Assembly: GCF_018131185.1 (NCBI RefSeq)
Contig: NZ_JAFCJE010000004.1
Location: forward strand, 1-64,000
DNA length: 64,000 bases
DNA from: Bradyrhizobium diazoefficiens
GTDB lineage: Bacteria; Pseudomonadota; Alphaproteobacteria; Rhizobiales; Xanthobacteraceae
Direction: 5' to 3'
Shown: positions 20,480 to 28,852 of the stretch, one piece after another
Numbering within the stretch: the stretch's first letter is position 1
Layout: each line of letters begins with the position of its first letter
The notes under the pieces: generated by a model
The model's input: only the letters and a program-made list of their open reading frames with translations
The model's database searches: none
What the model was told of the DNA's origin: nothing
Position numbers and translations under genes: made by a program

Positions 20480-21850
20480 ATGTCAGTTGTCGCCGAGTTG
20501 CTTTACTCGCGCCGCGTACCGCAGGTCGCGGTGCTGGCGCTGATTTCCTTCAGCTTCGCAGGGTGCAGCGCCGACATGTCGTCGCGGCTGTCCCAGTCGA
20601 ACTTCTCCAATCCCTTTGCCTCAGACCAGACCGGTTCGGTGCAGCAGGCGCCGCCGCAGCAGCGTGAGCTGCCGCAATATTCGCGGCCGCAGACGCAGCC
20701 CGGTTATTATCAGTCGCAGCCGTTGCCGCCGCCGGCGGTCTCCGCGCCACAATCCTATCCCGCTGCGTCAGGTGGAGGGGTGTCCGGAGGCGGGCGCGGC
20801 GTCAGCTCCTACGCACCTCCGGCGCAGCCGCATCTGGAGACCACGGCCACCGTGCCGCCGCGCTCCGTCGCCGCCGCTCAGCCGGCTGGCGGGACCAAGA
20901 TCATCGTCGGTACCAGCGACACGCTCGACGTGCTCGCCAAGCGCTACCACGTCACGCCGCAGGCAATCCTCGCCGCCAACGGCTACAAGGGCCCGCGCGC
21001 GCTCTCGCCCGGCCAGCAGCTCATCATCCCGCATCCGGCCACGGCCGCTGCGCCCGCACCTGCGCCGGCCCCGGTCGCGGCGGCTCCCGCTGCGAAGCCG
21101 GTTGCCGCCATGGCTGCGCCACCGAGCACCCACTTCGTCAATCATGGCGACACGCTCGCCAGCATTGCCCGCAAGAACCGCATTTCGTCGGCCGAGCTTG
21201 CCCGTGCCAACGGCCTCGATCCCTCAGCCAAGCTCAAGCTCGGCACCAGGCTGACCGTGCCCGGTGCCAAGACCGCCGCCGTTGCGGCTCCGGTCGCGGC
21301 AGCGCCGGTTGCGGGGACGCTGCAGCCGGTGGCCGCAGCTCCTGCGCCGGCCACCAAGATGGCGGCCGTTGCCGCACCGGTGCAGAGCGCGCGCCTGGCC
21401 CAGGCCACGACGAACGTCGAAGAGAAGCCCGCCGAGACCCCGGCGAAGGCCGCGGAGACCACCAGCGCGCTGCCGACCTTCCGCTGGCCGGTGCGCGGCA
21501 AGGTGGTCACGAGCTACGGCGCCAAGACAAACGGCAAGTCCAATGACGGCATCAATCTCGCGGTGCCCGAGGGGACGCCGGTCAAGGCTGCCGAAGATGG
21601 TGTCGTCGCTTATTCCGGCAACGAGCTGAAGGGTTACGGCAATCTGGTCCTGGTTCGGCATTCCAACGGCTACGTCACCGCATATGCCCATGCGAGTGAG
21701 CTGCTGGTGAAGCGCGGCGATACCATCAAGCGCGGTCAGGTCATTGCCAAGTCGGGTCAATCCGGGGAAGTGGCGTCGCCGCAGCTCCACTTCGAGATCC
21801 GCAAGGGATCGAGCCCGGTTGACCCGCTTCAATTCCTGAACGGGGCGTGA
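20480..21850 (+). CDS. nlpD: LysM/LytM lipoprotein, NlpD-like amidase activator
   Basis: The 456-residue protein has a lipoprotein signal (lipobox FAGC, C29), a Gln/Pro-rich linker, LysM domains at about 139-185 and 217-262, and a C-terminal M23 (LytM) domain at about 340-452. The M23 domain has lost zinc ligands: the usual HxGID is NDGIN and the HxH is QLH (SPQLHFEIR), as in E. coli NlpD. It should therefore activate periplasmic amidases and not cleave peptidoglycan itself. Gene order surE-pcm-nlpD supports the name. It is outer-membrane-anchored by inference. Confidence 0.88.
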   Translation: MSVVAELLYSRRVPQVAVLALISFSFAGCSADMSSRLSQSNFSNPFASDQTGSVQQAPPQQRELPQYSRPQTQPGYYQSQPLPPPAVSAPQSYPAASGGGVSGGGRGVSSYAPPAQPHLETTATVPPRSVAAAQPAGGTKIIVGTSDTLDVLAKRYHVTPQAILAANGYKGPRALSPGQQLIIPHPATAAAPAPAPAPVAAAPAAKPVAAMAAPPSTHFVNHGDTLASIARKNRISSAELARANGLDPSAKLKLGTRLTVPGAKTAAVAAPVAAAPVAGTLQPVAAAPAPATKMAAVAAPVQSARLAQATTNVEEKPAETPAKAAETTSALPTFRWPVRGKVVTSYGAKTNGKSNDGINLAVPEGTPVKAAEDGVVAYSGNELKGYGNLVLVRHSNGYVTAYAHASELLVKRGDTIKRGQVIAKSGQSGEVASPQLHFEIRKGSSPVDPLQFLNGA

Positions 21851-21877
21851 GGCCGAAGTTGCCTCCGTATGAACAGT

Positions 21878-21982
21878 GTCGTCGCCCGGCTTGACCGGGC
21901 GACCCAGTATTCAAGAGACAGTTATTGTTGAGCCGATAAGCCGCGGCGTACTGGATTCCCCGCTTTCGCGGGGAATGACAGT
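21878..21982 (+). repeat. Palindromic intergenic repeat, type 2, copy 2
   Basis: This copy matches 231-333 along its length: GTCGTCGCCCGGCTTGACCG at the start, GCCGCGGCGTACTGGATTCC and GCGGGGAATGACAG at the end. The CGCTTTCGCG hairpin and the CCAGTATTC/TACTGGATT pairing are intact. It lies between two genes that converge (nlpD and the DUF815 ATPase). Confidence 0.85.
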
Positions 21983-22004
21983 TGGGGTCGCGCGTTCGCT
22001 TTGG

Positions 22005-22997
22005 CTACGTCGCCGTCAGCTTCACGCCCAGCCGGCCCGCCAGCTCTTGCACGAACTGCCAGGCGACACGGCCCGAGCGTGAGCCGCGGGTGGTCGACCA
22101 TTCCAGCGCCTCGCGCTCCAGCGCTTCGTCGTCAACCTCAATGCCGAAATGGCTGCAATAGCCGCGTACCATGGCGAGATATTCGTCCTGGCTGCAGCGG
22201 TGGAAGCCGAGCCAGAGGCCGAAGCGATCCGACAGTGAGACCTTCTCCTCGACCGCTTCGCCGGGATTGATCGCGGTGGAGCGCTCGTTCTCGATCATCT
22301 CCCGTGCGAGCAGATGGCGGCGGTTCGAGGTGGCGTAGAGGATGACGTTCTCGGGCCGGCCCTCGATGCCGCCTTCGAGCACCGCCTTCAGCGACTTGTA
22401 CGAGGCGTCGTTGCCGTCGAATGAGAGATCGTCGCAGAACACGATGAAGCGGAAGGCGGAGGCCCGAAGCTGCTCCATCAGCGCGGGCAGGCTTTCGATG
22501 TCCTCGCGATGGATCTCGATCAGCTTCAGCTTGTCGGCCGGCCTTCGCTCCGCGTTGATGCTGGCATGCGCGGCCTTCACCAGCGACGATTTGCCCATCC
22601 CGCGTGCGCCCCAGAGCAGCGCGTTGTTGGCGGGTAGGCCGTTGGCGAAGCGCTCGGTGTTCTCCATCAGGATGTCGCGCATCCGGTCGACGCCCTTCAG
22701 CAGGAACAACTCGACGCGGCTGACCCGCGGCACGGCCGCAAGGCGGCCGTCGGGATGCCAGACATAGGCATCCGCCTGTTTGAACGACTCCGCGGAGACG
22801 GCCGGCTTGCCCTGGGCGGACAGGTGCGCCGCAATGGTCTCCAGCGCGCGGACGATGCGCTCCTGGGAGAGGTCGGGCGCTGCCTCGAGGGCCCCCCTGG
22901 TCGTCGCCTTGGGGCGATTTGCCGCGACGCGGGCGGGCTTTCTGGCAGGTGTACGGGGGCCTTTGCCGGCCGGGCTTTTGCTGAGGTTTTTGGGCAT
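22005..22997 (-). CDS. DUF815 family ATP-binding protein
   Basis: The 330-residue protein has a Lys/Arg/Ala/Pro-rich N-terminus (1-55) and a AAA-like ATPase domain with Walker A LLWGARGMGKSSLVKA and Walker B-like FRFIVFCDDLSFDGND. Sensor-1-like NVILYATSNRRHLL and the C-terminal SDRFGLWLGFH follow the DUF815 pattern. Function of the family is unknown. I chose ATG at 22997 (MPKNLSKSP); the frame extends upstream by 93 bases with no support. It is convergent with nlpD and divergent from yajC. Confidence 0.9.
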   Translation of the reverse strand: MPKNLSKSPAGKGPRTPARKPARVAANRPKATTRGALEAAPDLSQERIVRALETIAAHLSAQGKPAVSAESFKQADAYVWHPDGRLAAVPRVSRVELFLLKGVDRMRDILMENTERFANGLPANNALLWGARGMGKSSLVKAAHASINAERRPADKLKLIEIHREDIESLPALMEQLRASAFRFIVFCDDLSFDGNDASYKSLKAVLEGGIEGRPENVILYATSNRRHLLAREMIENERSTAINPGEAVEEKVSLSDRFGLWLGFHRCSQDEYLAMVRGYCSHFGIEVDDEALEREALEWSTTRGSRSGRVAWQFVQELAGRLGVKLTAT

Positions 22998-23178
22998 GTC
23001 CGAAGTTCCTGAGAACGCAGCCTTATCGGGCCTGAGGACTCGCCGCAAGGTGGCTAAAAGGGCGGTCTGGCAGCGTTGCAATTGGGGCAATGGCCGCTAT
23101 AGTCCGCGCGAATTTGACCGAGCCGGTCGCCTTTGAGGGCCTGACCGGCTTTCCCCCGTTCTCACGAGGATCGTCCGA

Positions 23179-23556
23179 ATGCTGATTACTCCTGCGTATG
23201 CCCAGGCCGCGGGCGCCGGCGACACCAACAGCATGTTGATGTCGCTGCTGCCGTTCGCCCTGATCTTCGTGATCATGTACTTCCTGATTCTGCGCCCGCA
23301 GCAGAAGAAGGTCCGCGACCACGCCGACCTGGTGAAGAACATCCGCCGCGGCGACACCGTCGTGACCTCGGGCGGCCTCGTCGGCAAGGTCACCAAGGTC
23401 GTCGATGACGACCAGATCGAGTTCGAGATTTCCGACGGCGTGCGGGTGCGGCAGATGCGCCAGATGATCTCGGGCGTGCGCGCCAAGGGCGAGCCGGCCA
23501 AGGAATCCAAGGAAAGCGCGAAGGACGCCGCCAAGGACGACGCTGCGTCGAAGTGA
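23179..23556 (+). CDS. yajC: Preprotein translocase subunit YajC
   Basis: The 125-residue membrane protein has one helix (SLLPFALIFVIMYFLILRPQ, about 16-35), the family motif RPQQKKVRDH, and a cytoplasmic domain with IRRGDTVVTSGGLVGKV. It belongs to the SecDF-YajC subcomplex that assists Sec export and membrane protein insertion. The C-terminal tail is Lys/Ala/Glu-rich. secD follows after 47 bases. Confidence 0.96.
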   Translation: MLITPAYAQAAGAGDTNSMLMSLLPFALIFVIMYFLILRPQQKKVRDHADLVKNIRRGDTVVTSGGLVGKVTKVVDDDQIEFEISDGVRVRQMRQMISGVRAKGEPAKESKESAKDAAKDDAASK

Positions 23557-23603
23557 GCGCTTCCGCGAGCATCTCAAGTCTCCTGATCTGACAGGTCTAG
23601 TCG

Positions 23604-25208
23604 ATGTTGTATTTCACGCGGTGGAAGGCGCTCGGGATCATCCTGACGGCGCTGATCGTGTGCCTCTGCGCGGTCCCGAACTTCTTTCCCGAGGCCCAGG
23701 TCAAGACCTGGCCAGCCTGGGCGCAGCGTCGGCTCGTGCTCGGCCTCGACCTTCAGGGCGGCTCCTATCTGCTGCTCGAGGTTGATTCCAACTACGTGAA
23801 GAAGGAGCGGCTCGATCAGGTCCGCGACGACGTTCGCCGGACGCTGCGCGATGCCAAGATCGGCTTCACCGGCGGTGTCACCGTGCGCAACGACGCGGTC
23901 GAGGTTCGCATCACCAAGGAATCCGACGTTCAGCCTGCGCTCGCCAAGCTGCGGGAGCTGTCGCAGCCGCTGGGCGGTCTGATGGGATCCAGCGGTCAGC
24001 GCGACCTCGAGGTCGCCGATGCCGGCGGCGGGGTGATCCGCCTGAACGTCCCGCAGGCCGCAACGCTCGATCGCCTGCGCAAGACCATCGAGCAGTCGAT
24101 CCAGATCGTCGAGCGCCGCGTCAACGAGCTCGGCACCGTCGAGCCCGTGATCCAGCGCCAGGGCAACGACCGCATCCTGGTGCAGGTCCCCGGCCTGCAG
24201 GATCCGACCCGCCTGAAGGAACTGCTGGGCCGGACCGCGAAGATGGAATTCCGCATGGTCGACGCCTCCGTGCCGCCGGACCAGGCGCAGGCGGGCAGGG
24301 TGCCGCCGGAATCCGAACTGCTGATGAGCGCCTCGCCGCCACCGACCCCCTATGTGGTGAAGAAGCAGGTGCTGGTCGCCGGCGGCGACCTGACCGACGC
24401 CCAGGCGAGCTTCGACCAGCGTACGGGTGAGCCGGTCGTCAGCTTCAAGTTCAACACCTCGGGCGCGCGCAAGTTCTCGCAGGCGACGCAGGAGAACGTC
24501 GGGCTGCCGTTCGCCATCGTTCTGGACAACAAGGTGATCTCGGCGCCCGTCATCCGCGAGCCCATCACCGGCGGCCAGGGGCAGATCTCCGGCAGCTTCA
24601 CCGTGCAATCTGCCAACGATCTTGCGATCCTCTTGCGCGCCGGCGCGCTGCCGGCGCCGCTGACCGTGGTCGAGGAGCGCACCGTCGGTCCGGGCCTCGG
24701 CCAGGATTCGATCGAGAAGGGCGAGCTGGCGGCCTATGTCGGCTCGATCCTCGTCATCGTCTTCATGCTGCTGACCTACCGGCTGTTCGGGGTGTTCGCC
24801 AACATCGCGGTGGCCATCAACGTCGCCATGATCTTCGGCCTGTTGTCGCTGCTCAATGCCACCCTGACGCTGCCCGGGATCGCCGGCATCGTGCTCACCG
24901 TCGGCATCGCGGTCGATTCCAACGTGCTGATCTACGAGCGCATCCGAGAAGAGCTGCGCGGCGGCCGCAACGCGATCTCGGCGATCGACGCCGGCTTCAA
25001 ACGGGCGCTCGCGACCATCCTCGATTCCAACATCACCACCTTCATTGCTGCCGCGGTGCTGTTCTACATCGGCACCGGCCCGGTGCGCGGCTTTGCTGTG
25101 ACGCTCGGCATCGGCATCATCACCACGGTGTTCACCGCTTTCACCCTGACCCGGCTGATCGTTGCCTGGTGGGTGCGGTGGAAGCGGCCGCAGAGCGTGC
25201 CGATCTAG
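23604..25208 (+). CDS. secD: Protein translocase subunit SecD
   Basis: The 534-residue inner-membrane protein has one N-terminal helix (8-25), a large periplasmic P1 domain starting with GLDLQGGSYLLLEVD, and five C-terminal helices (from about residue 375) carrying the family motif GIAVDSNVLIYERIREE. With SecF it uses the proton gradient to pull substrates out of SecYEG at the periplasmic face. Length is usual for the alphaproteobacterial form. It is followed closely by secF. Confidence 0.97.
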   Translation: MLYFTRWKALGIILTALIVCLCAVPNFFPEAQVKTWPAWAQRRLVLGLDLQGGSYLLLEVDSNYVKKERLDQVRDDVRRTLRDAKIGFTGGVTVRNDAVEVRITKESDVQPALAKLRELSQPLGGLMGSSGQRDLEVADAGGGVIRLNVPQAATLDRLRKTIEQSIQIVERRVNELGTVEPVIQRQGNDRILVQVPGLQDPTRLKELLGRTAKMEFRMVDASVPPDQAQAGRVPPESELLMSASPPPTPYVVKKQVLVAGGDLTDAQASFDQRTGEPVVSFKFNTSGARKFSQATQENVGLPFAIVLDNKVISAPVIREPITGGQGQISGSFTVQSANDLAILLRAGALPAPLTVVEERTVGPGLGQDSIEKGELAAYVGSILVIVFMLLTYRLFGVFANIAVAINVAMIFGLLSLLNATLTLPGIAGIVLTVGIAVDSNVLIYERIREELRGGRNAISAIDAGFKRALATILDSNITTFIAAAVLFYIGTGPVRGFAVTLGIGIITTVFTAFTLTRLIVAWWVRWKRPQSVPI

Positions 25209-25218
25209 GAGCCTGATC

Positions 25219-26238
25219 GTGACTCAGACCGTTCTCATCGGGCTCGGCGTCCTCATCGCCATCCTCACCGTGGTCTCGGCGTTCGGCTGGCTGCCGTCGC
25301 TGCGCATCGTTCCCGACGATACGCATTTCGACTTCACGCGCTTCCGTCGCATCAGTTTTCCGATCTCGGCCGCGCTGTCGATCGTCGCGATCGTGCTGTT
25401 CTTCACCCATGGCCTGAATTTCGGCATCGACTTCCGCGGCGGTACGCTGCTGGAAGTGAAGGCAAAGTCGGGCGCCGCCGACATCGCTGCGATGCGCACG
25501 ACGCTCGATGCCTTGCGTCTCGGCGAAGTGCAGTTGCAGCAGTTCGGCGGACCCGAGAACGTCCTGATCCGCGTCGCGGAGCAGCCGGGTGGCGACGCCG
25601 CCCAGCAGGAGGCCGTGCAGAAGGTCCGCAACGCGCTTGGCGATTCCGTGGAATATCGCCGCGTCGAGGTGGTCGGCCCGCGCGTCTCCGGCGAATTGCT
25701 GGCCTTCGGCATGCTCGGCCTGATGCTCGCGATCTTCGGCATCCTGATCTATCTCTGGTTCCGGTTCGAATGGCAGTTCGCGCTGGGCGCCATGATCGCC
25801 AACGTCCACGACATCGTGCTGACGATCGGCTTCATGTCGATCAGTCAGGTCGATTTCGACCTGACCAGCATCGCGGCGCTGCTCACCATTCTCGGCTATT
25901 CGCTCAACGACACCGTCGTCATCTACGACCGTATCCGCGAGATGCTGCGCCGCTACAAGAAGATGCCGATGCCGCAGCTTCTCAACGAGTCCATCAACTC
26001 GACGCTGTCGCGCTCGATCATCACCCACGTCACCGTGACGCTGGCGCTGCTCGCGCTGCTCTTGTTCGGCGGTCACGCGATCCACAGCTTCACCGCGGTG
26101 ATGATGTTCGGCGTGGTGCTGGTCGGCACCTATACGTCGATCTTCATTGCGGCCCCGATCCTGATCTATCTCGGCGTCGGCGAGCATCGCGAGGATGCGA
26201 AAGAAGAGGCTCCGCCGGCGAAGAAAAGCAAGGCATGA
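25219..26238 (+). CDS. secF: Protein translocase subunit SecF
   Basis: The 339-residue inner-membrane protein has the SecF markers GLNFGIDFRGGTLLEVK, VGPRVSGELLAFGMLGLMLA and GYSLNDTVVIYDRIREM, and about six helices. GTG at 25219 is chosen because TAGGAG lies just before it and the extra residues from an upstream in-frame start would overlap the secD 3' end. A short Lys-rich tail (EEAPPAKKSKA) ends the protein. The next genes on this strand are the NDUFAF3- and NDUFAF6-like genes. Confidence 0.95.
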   Translation: MTQTVLIGLGVLIAILTVVSAFGWLPSLRIVPDDTHFDFTRFRRISFPISAALSIVAIVLFFTHGLNFGIDFRGGTLLEVKAKSGAADIAAMRTTLDALRLGEVQLQQFGGPENVLIRVAEQPGGDAAQQEAVQKVRNALGDSVEYRRVEVVGPRVSGELLAFGMLGLMLAIFGILIYLWFRFEWQFALGAMIANVHDIVLTIGFMSISQVDFDLTSIAALLTILGYSLNDTVVIYDRIREMLRRYKKMPMPQLLNESINSTLSRSIITHVTVTLALLALLLFGGHAIHSFTAVMMFGVVLVGTYTSIFIAAPILIYLGVGEHREDAKEEAPPAKKSKA

Positions 26239-26298
26239 TCCGAACCGCATGCCCTCGCACGAGTTGGCGAGGGCAGTAAGCTCATTCGGACCAAGCTC

Positions 26299-26682
26299 AT
26301 GGCCGGCGATCCCAACGCTCCCCATTTCCCGCGCTCGGCGCCGATCGAAGCCTATGGCAAGGGCGGCTTCGCCTTTGCCGGCATGTCGCATCGCGGCTCG
26401 CTGCTCTGCCTGCCGGAGGCGATCTGGGCCTGGGACGTAATGGATCCCCAGAAGATCGACCGCTATTCGCTGGATCGGGTCTTCACGGCCGCCAACAGCA
26501 TCGACACGCTCCTGATCGGCACCGGAACCGGGGTCTGGCTGCCGCCGCCGGAGCTGCGCCAGGCGCTCAAGGCGGTGAGGGTGGTGCTGGACACGATGCA
26601 GACCGGTCCTGCCGTGCGCACCTACAACATCATGATCGGCGAACGGCGGCGGGTTGCCGCTGCGCTGATCGCGGTGCCATGA
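26299..26682 (+). CDS. Mth938/DUF498 domain protein, NDUFAF3 homologue
   Basis: The 127-residue protein is a small Mth938-like domain: PIEAYGKGGFAFAGMSHRGS, then SIDTLLIGTGTGVWLPPPEL and the C-terminal YNIMIGERRRVAAALIA. Human NDUFAF3, a mitochondrial complex I assembly factor, belongs to this family, and its bacterial homologues are known to lie beside secD/secF, as here. It starts 60 bases after secF and ends 7 bases before the NDUFAF6-like gene. A role in respiratory complex I assembly is inferred from homology and position. Confidence 0.85.
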   Translation: MAGDPNAPHFPRSAPIEAYGKGGFAFAGMSHRGSLLCLPEAIWAWDVMDPQKIDRYSLDRVFTAANSIDTLLIGTGTGVWLPPPELRQALKAVRVVLDTMQTGPAVRTYNIMIGERRRVAAALIAVP

Positions 26683-26689
26683 ACAACAC

Positions 26690-27553
26690 ATGAGCAGCAC
26701 CGCGCCGCCGCCCGATTCGGCTGCCTTCTGCGCCAATCTCGTGCGCAGCCATGACTTTCCGCGCTATGCCGCGACCCTGTTCGCGCCCGCCGCCGAGCGC
26801 CGCGCATTGCTGGCGCTCTACGCCTTCAATGTCGAGATCGTCCGTGTCCGCGACCAGGTGAGCCAACCCTTGCCCGGCGAAATCCGCTTTCAATGGTGGA
26901 CCGACCTGTTTTCCGGCCTGGTCCACGGCAGTGCCGAGGGCAATCCGGTCGCAGCCGAGCTGCTGCGTGCGATCCGTGATTTTGACCTGCCGGTCGAGCC
27001 GCTGTCGCTGCTCGTCGACGAGCACCAGTTTGACCTCTACAACGACCCCATGCCGACGCTGGCGGCGCTGGAGGGCTATCTGGCCGCCACCCGTTCGGCG
27101 TTATTTGGTCTGGCGGCGCAGGTTCTGGGGCCGCCATCGGAGGTGGCCCAGCATCTCGCCCGTCATGCGGGACTGGCGCAGGGCATCGTGCAGGTCATCA
27201 CGAACCTACCGCGCGATGCATCGCACCGGCAGTTGTTCCTGCCGCAGCAGGTGCTGGCGAGCCACGGCTGCCAGATGGAGGATTTGTTTGCCGGCAAGGA
27301 CACGCCGAACCTGCGCGCCGTGCTGGAGCAGCTCGCGGGCGAGGCGCAGCAGCATTTGACCACGGCCTTGTCGCTGCTGGCGCAAGTGCCGGTTGCGGTG
27401 CGTCCGGCGTTTCTGCCGCTGAGCCAGGTGAGGGCCGATCTCAAGCGCCTGGCGCACCCGGGCCGCAATCCGTTCGCGCCGCAGCCGACGTCGCGGCTGG
27501 GCACGCTCTGGACGCTGTGGCGGGCTTCACGTTCCCGGGAATTTACCAATTAG
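26690..27553 (+). CDS. Squalene/phytoene synthase-fold protein, NDUFAF6 homologue
   Basis: The 287-residue protein has the squalene/phytoene synthase fold, but the first Asp-rich substrate motif is replaced by LYAFNVEIVRVRDQVSQPLP and IRFQWWTDLF, very close to human NDUFAF6 (AFNVELAQVKD). It therefore probably lacks prenyl synthase activity and acts in complex I assembly, as NDUFAF6 does; genome annotation would usually call it phytoene synthase. It follows the NDUFAF3 homologue after 7 bases, so two assembly-factor homologues are in one operon. Confidence 0.8.
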   Translation: MSSTAPPPDSAAFCANLVRSHDFPRYAATLFAPAAERRALLALYAFNVEIVRVRDQVSQPLPGEIRFQWWTDLFSGLVHGSAEGNPVAAELLRAIRDFDLPVEPLSLLVDEHQFDLYNDPMPTLAALEGYLAATRSALFGLAAQVLGPPSEVAQHLARHAGLAQGIVQVITNLPRDASHRQLFLPQQVLASHGCQMEDLFAGKDTPNLRAVLEQLAGEAQQHLTTALSLLAQVPVAVRPAFLPLSQVRADLKRLAHPGRNPFAPQPTSRLGTLWTLWRASRSREFTN

Positions 27554-27598
27554 CGGCTGGCATATCGCCTCGCACCGTCGGATGCTCTATGCTGTCCC

Positions 27599-28843
27599 AT
27601 GGCTGAGTTGTCCCAAAGCACGTCGCCCGATCTGAGCGGTTTTCCGGTCGCGCCAGGCGACATCCATGCCGCCGCCGACACCATCCGGGGTGCGGTCGTC
27701 GAGACGCCCTGCAGCTACAGCCGCACGCTGAGCAGCATCTGCGGCTGCGACATCTGGCTCAAATTCGAGAACCTCCAGTTCACCTCGTCCTTCAAGGAGC
27801 GCGGCGCGCTCAACCGCCTCACCGCGCTGTCGCCGGAGGAGCGTGCGCGCGGCGTCATCGCCATGTCGGCCGGAAACCACGCGCAGGGCGTTGCCTATCA
27901 CGCCAAGCGGCTCGGCATTCCCGCCACCATCGTCATGCCGATCGGCACGCCGATGGTGAAGATCGAGAACACTAGGCATCACGGCGCGGAAGTCGTCGTG
28001 ACGGGCACGACGCTGGAGGAGGCGGCCGCGTTCGCTCGTCACCACGGCGAAGCCCGCGGCATGATCTTCGTCCACCCTTACGACGATCCGCTCGTGATCG
28101 CAGGGCAGGGTACCGTCGGGCTGGAAATGATGAGGGCGGTGCCGGAGCTCGATACGCTGGTCGTCCCGATCGGCGGCGGCGGCTTGATCAGCGGCATCGG
28201 CATTGCCGCGAAATCGATCAAGCCGTCACTGCGCGTTCTGGGCGTCGAGGCCTGGCTCTATCCCTCGATGTACAACGCCATCCATGGCGGCAATCTGCCG
28301 GCGCGTGGCGATACGCTCGCCGAAGGCATCGCGGTGAAATCGCCCGGCAAGATCACCACCGAAATCGTCCGCCGCCTCGTCGACGACATCGCGCTCGTCA
28401 ACGAGGCCGAGCTCGAGCGCGCCGTGGCGACCCTGATCTCGATCGAGAAGACGGTGGTCGAGGGCGCCGGCGCCGCCGGCCTCGCCGCGCTGATGTCCGA
28501 TCCCTCCCGCTTTGCCGGCCAGAAGGTCGGTCTCGTGCTGAGCGGCGGCAACATCGACACGCGGCTGATCGCATCCGTCCTCACGCGTGAGCTGGCGCGC
28601 GAAGGGCGGCTGACGCAGCTCTCGCTCGATATTCCTGATCGCCCCGGGCAGCTCGCCGCCGTCGCGGCGCTGCTGGCTGAGGCCGGTGCCAACATCATCG
28701 AGGTCTCGCACCAGCGGACGTTCTCCGACCTGCCGGCCAAGGCGACGTTGCTGCAGCTCGTCATCGAGACCCGCGACAGCGCGCATCTCGACGAGGTCAT
28801 GGCAAGGCTCAGCGCGTCCGGCTTGAGCGCGCGCTGCGCCTGA
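27599..28843 (+). CDS. ilvA: Threonine ammonia-lyase (biosynthetic/IlvA type)
   Basis: PLP-dependent enzyme that converts threonine to 2-oxobutanoate, the first step of isoleucine synthesis. The product has 414 residues. The PLP lysine lies in FTSSFKERGALNRL; the glycine-rich phosphate-binding loop is VPIGGGGLISG, and the substrate loop is AMSAGNHAQGVAYHAKRLG. The C-terminus from about 330 is a single ACT domain (LSLDIPDRPGQLAAVAALLA), so it is the short ACT form, which may also be catabolic. ATG at 27599. The aminotransferase gene converges 9 bases away. Confidence 0.92.
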   Translation: MAELSQSTSPDLSGFPVAPGDIHAAADTIRGAVVETPCSYSRTLSSICGCDIWLKFENLQFTSSFKERGALNRLTALSPEERARGVIAMSAGNHAQGVAYHAKRLGIPATIVMPIGTPMVKIENTRHHGAEVVVTGTTLEEAAAFARHHGEARGMIFVHPYDDPLVIAGQGTVGLEMMRAVPELDTLVVPIGGGGLISGIGIAAKSIKPSLRVLGVEAWLYPSMYNAIHGGNLPARGDTLAEGIAVKSPGKITTEIVRRLVDDIALVNEAELERAVATLISIEKTVVEGAGAAGLAALMSDPSRFAGQKVGLVLSGGNIDTRLIASVLTRELAREGRLTQLSLDIPDRPGQLAAVAALLAEAGANIIEVSHQRTFSDLPAKATLLQLVIETRDSAHLDEVMARLSASGLSARCA

Positions 28844-28852
28844 CTCGCGCCA

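Noticed and set aside
26690..27553. Phytoene or squalene synthase for carotenoid or hopanoid synthesis
   Set aside because: The first Asp-rich motif is replaced by the NDUFAF6-like AFNVE segment, and no carotenoid or hopanoid genes are near.
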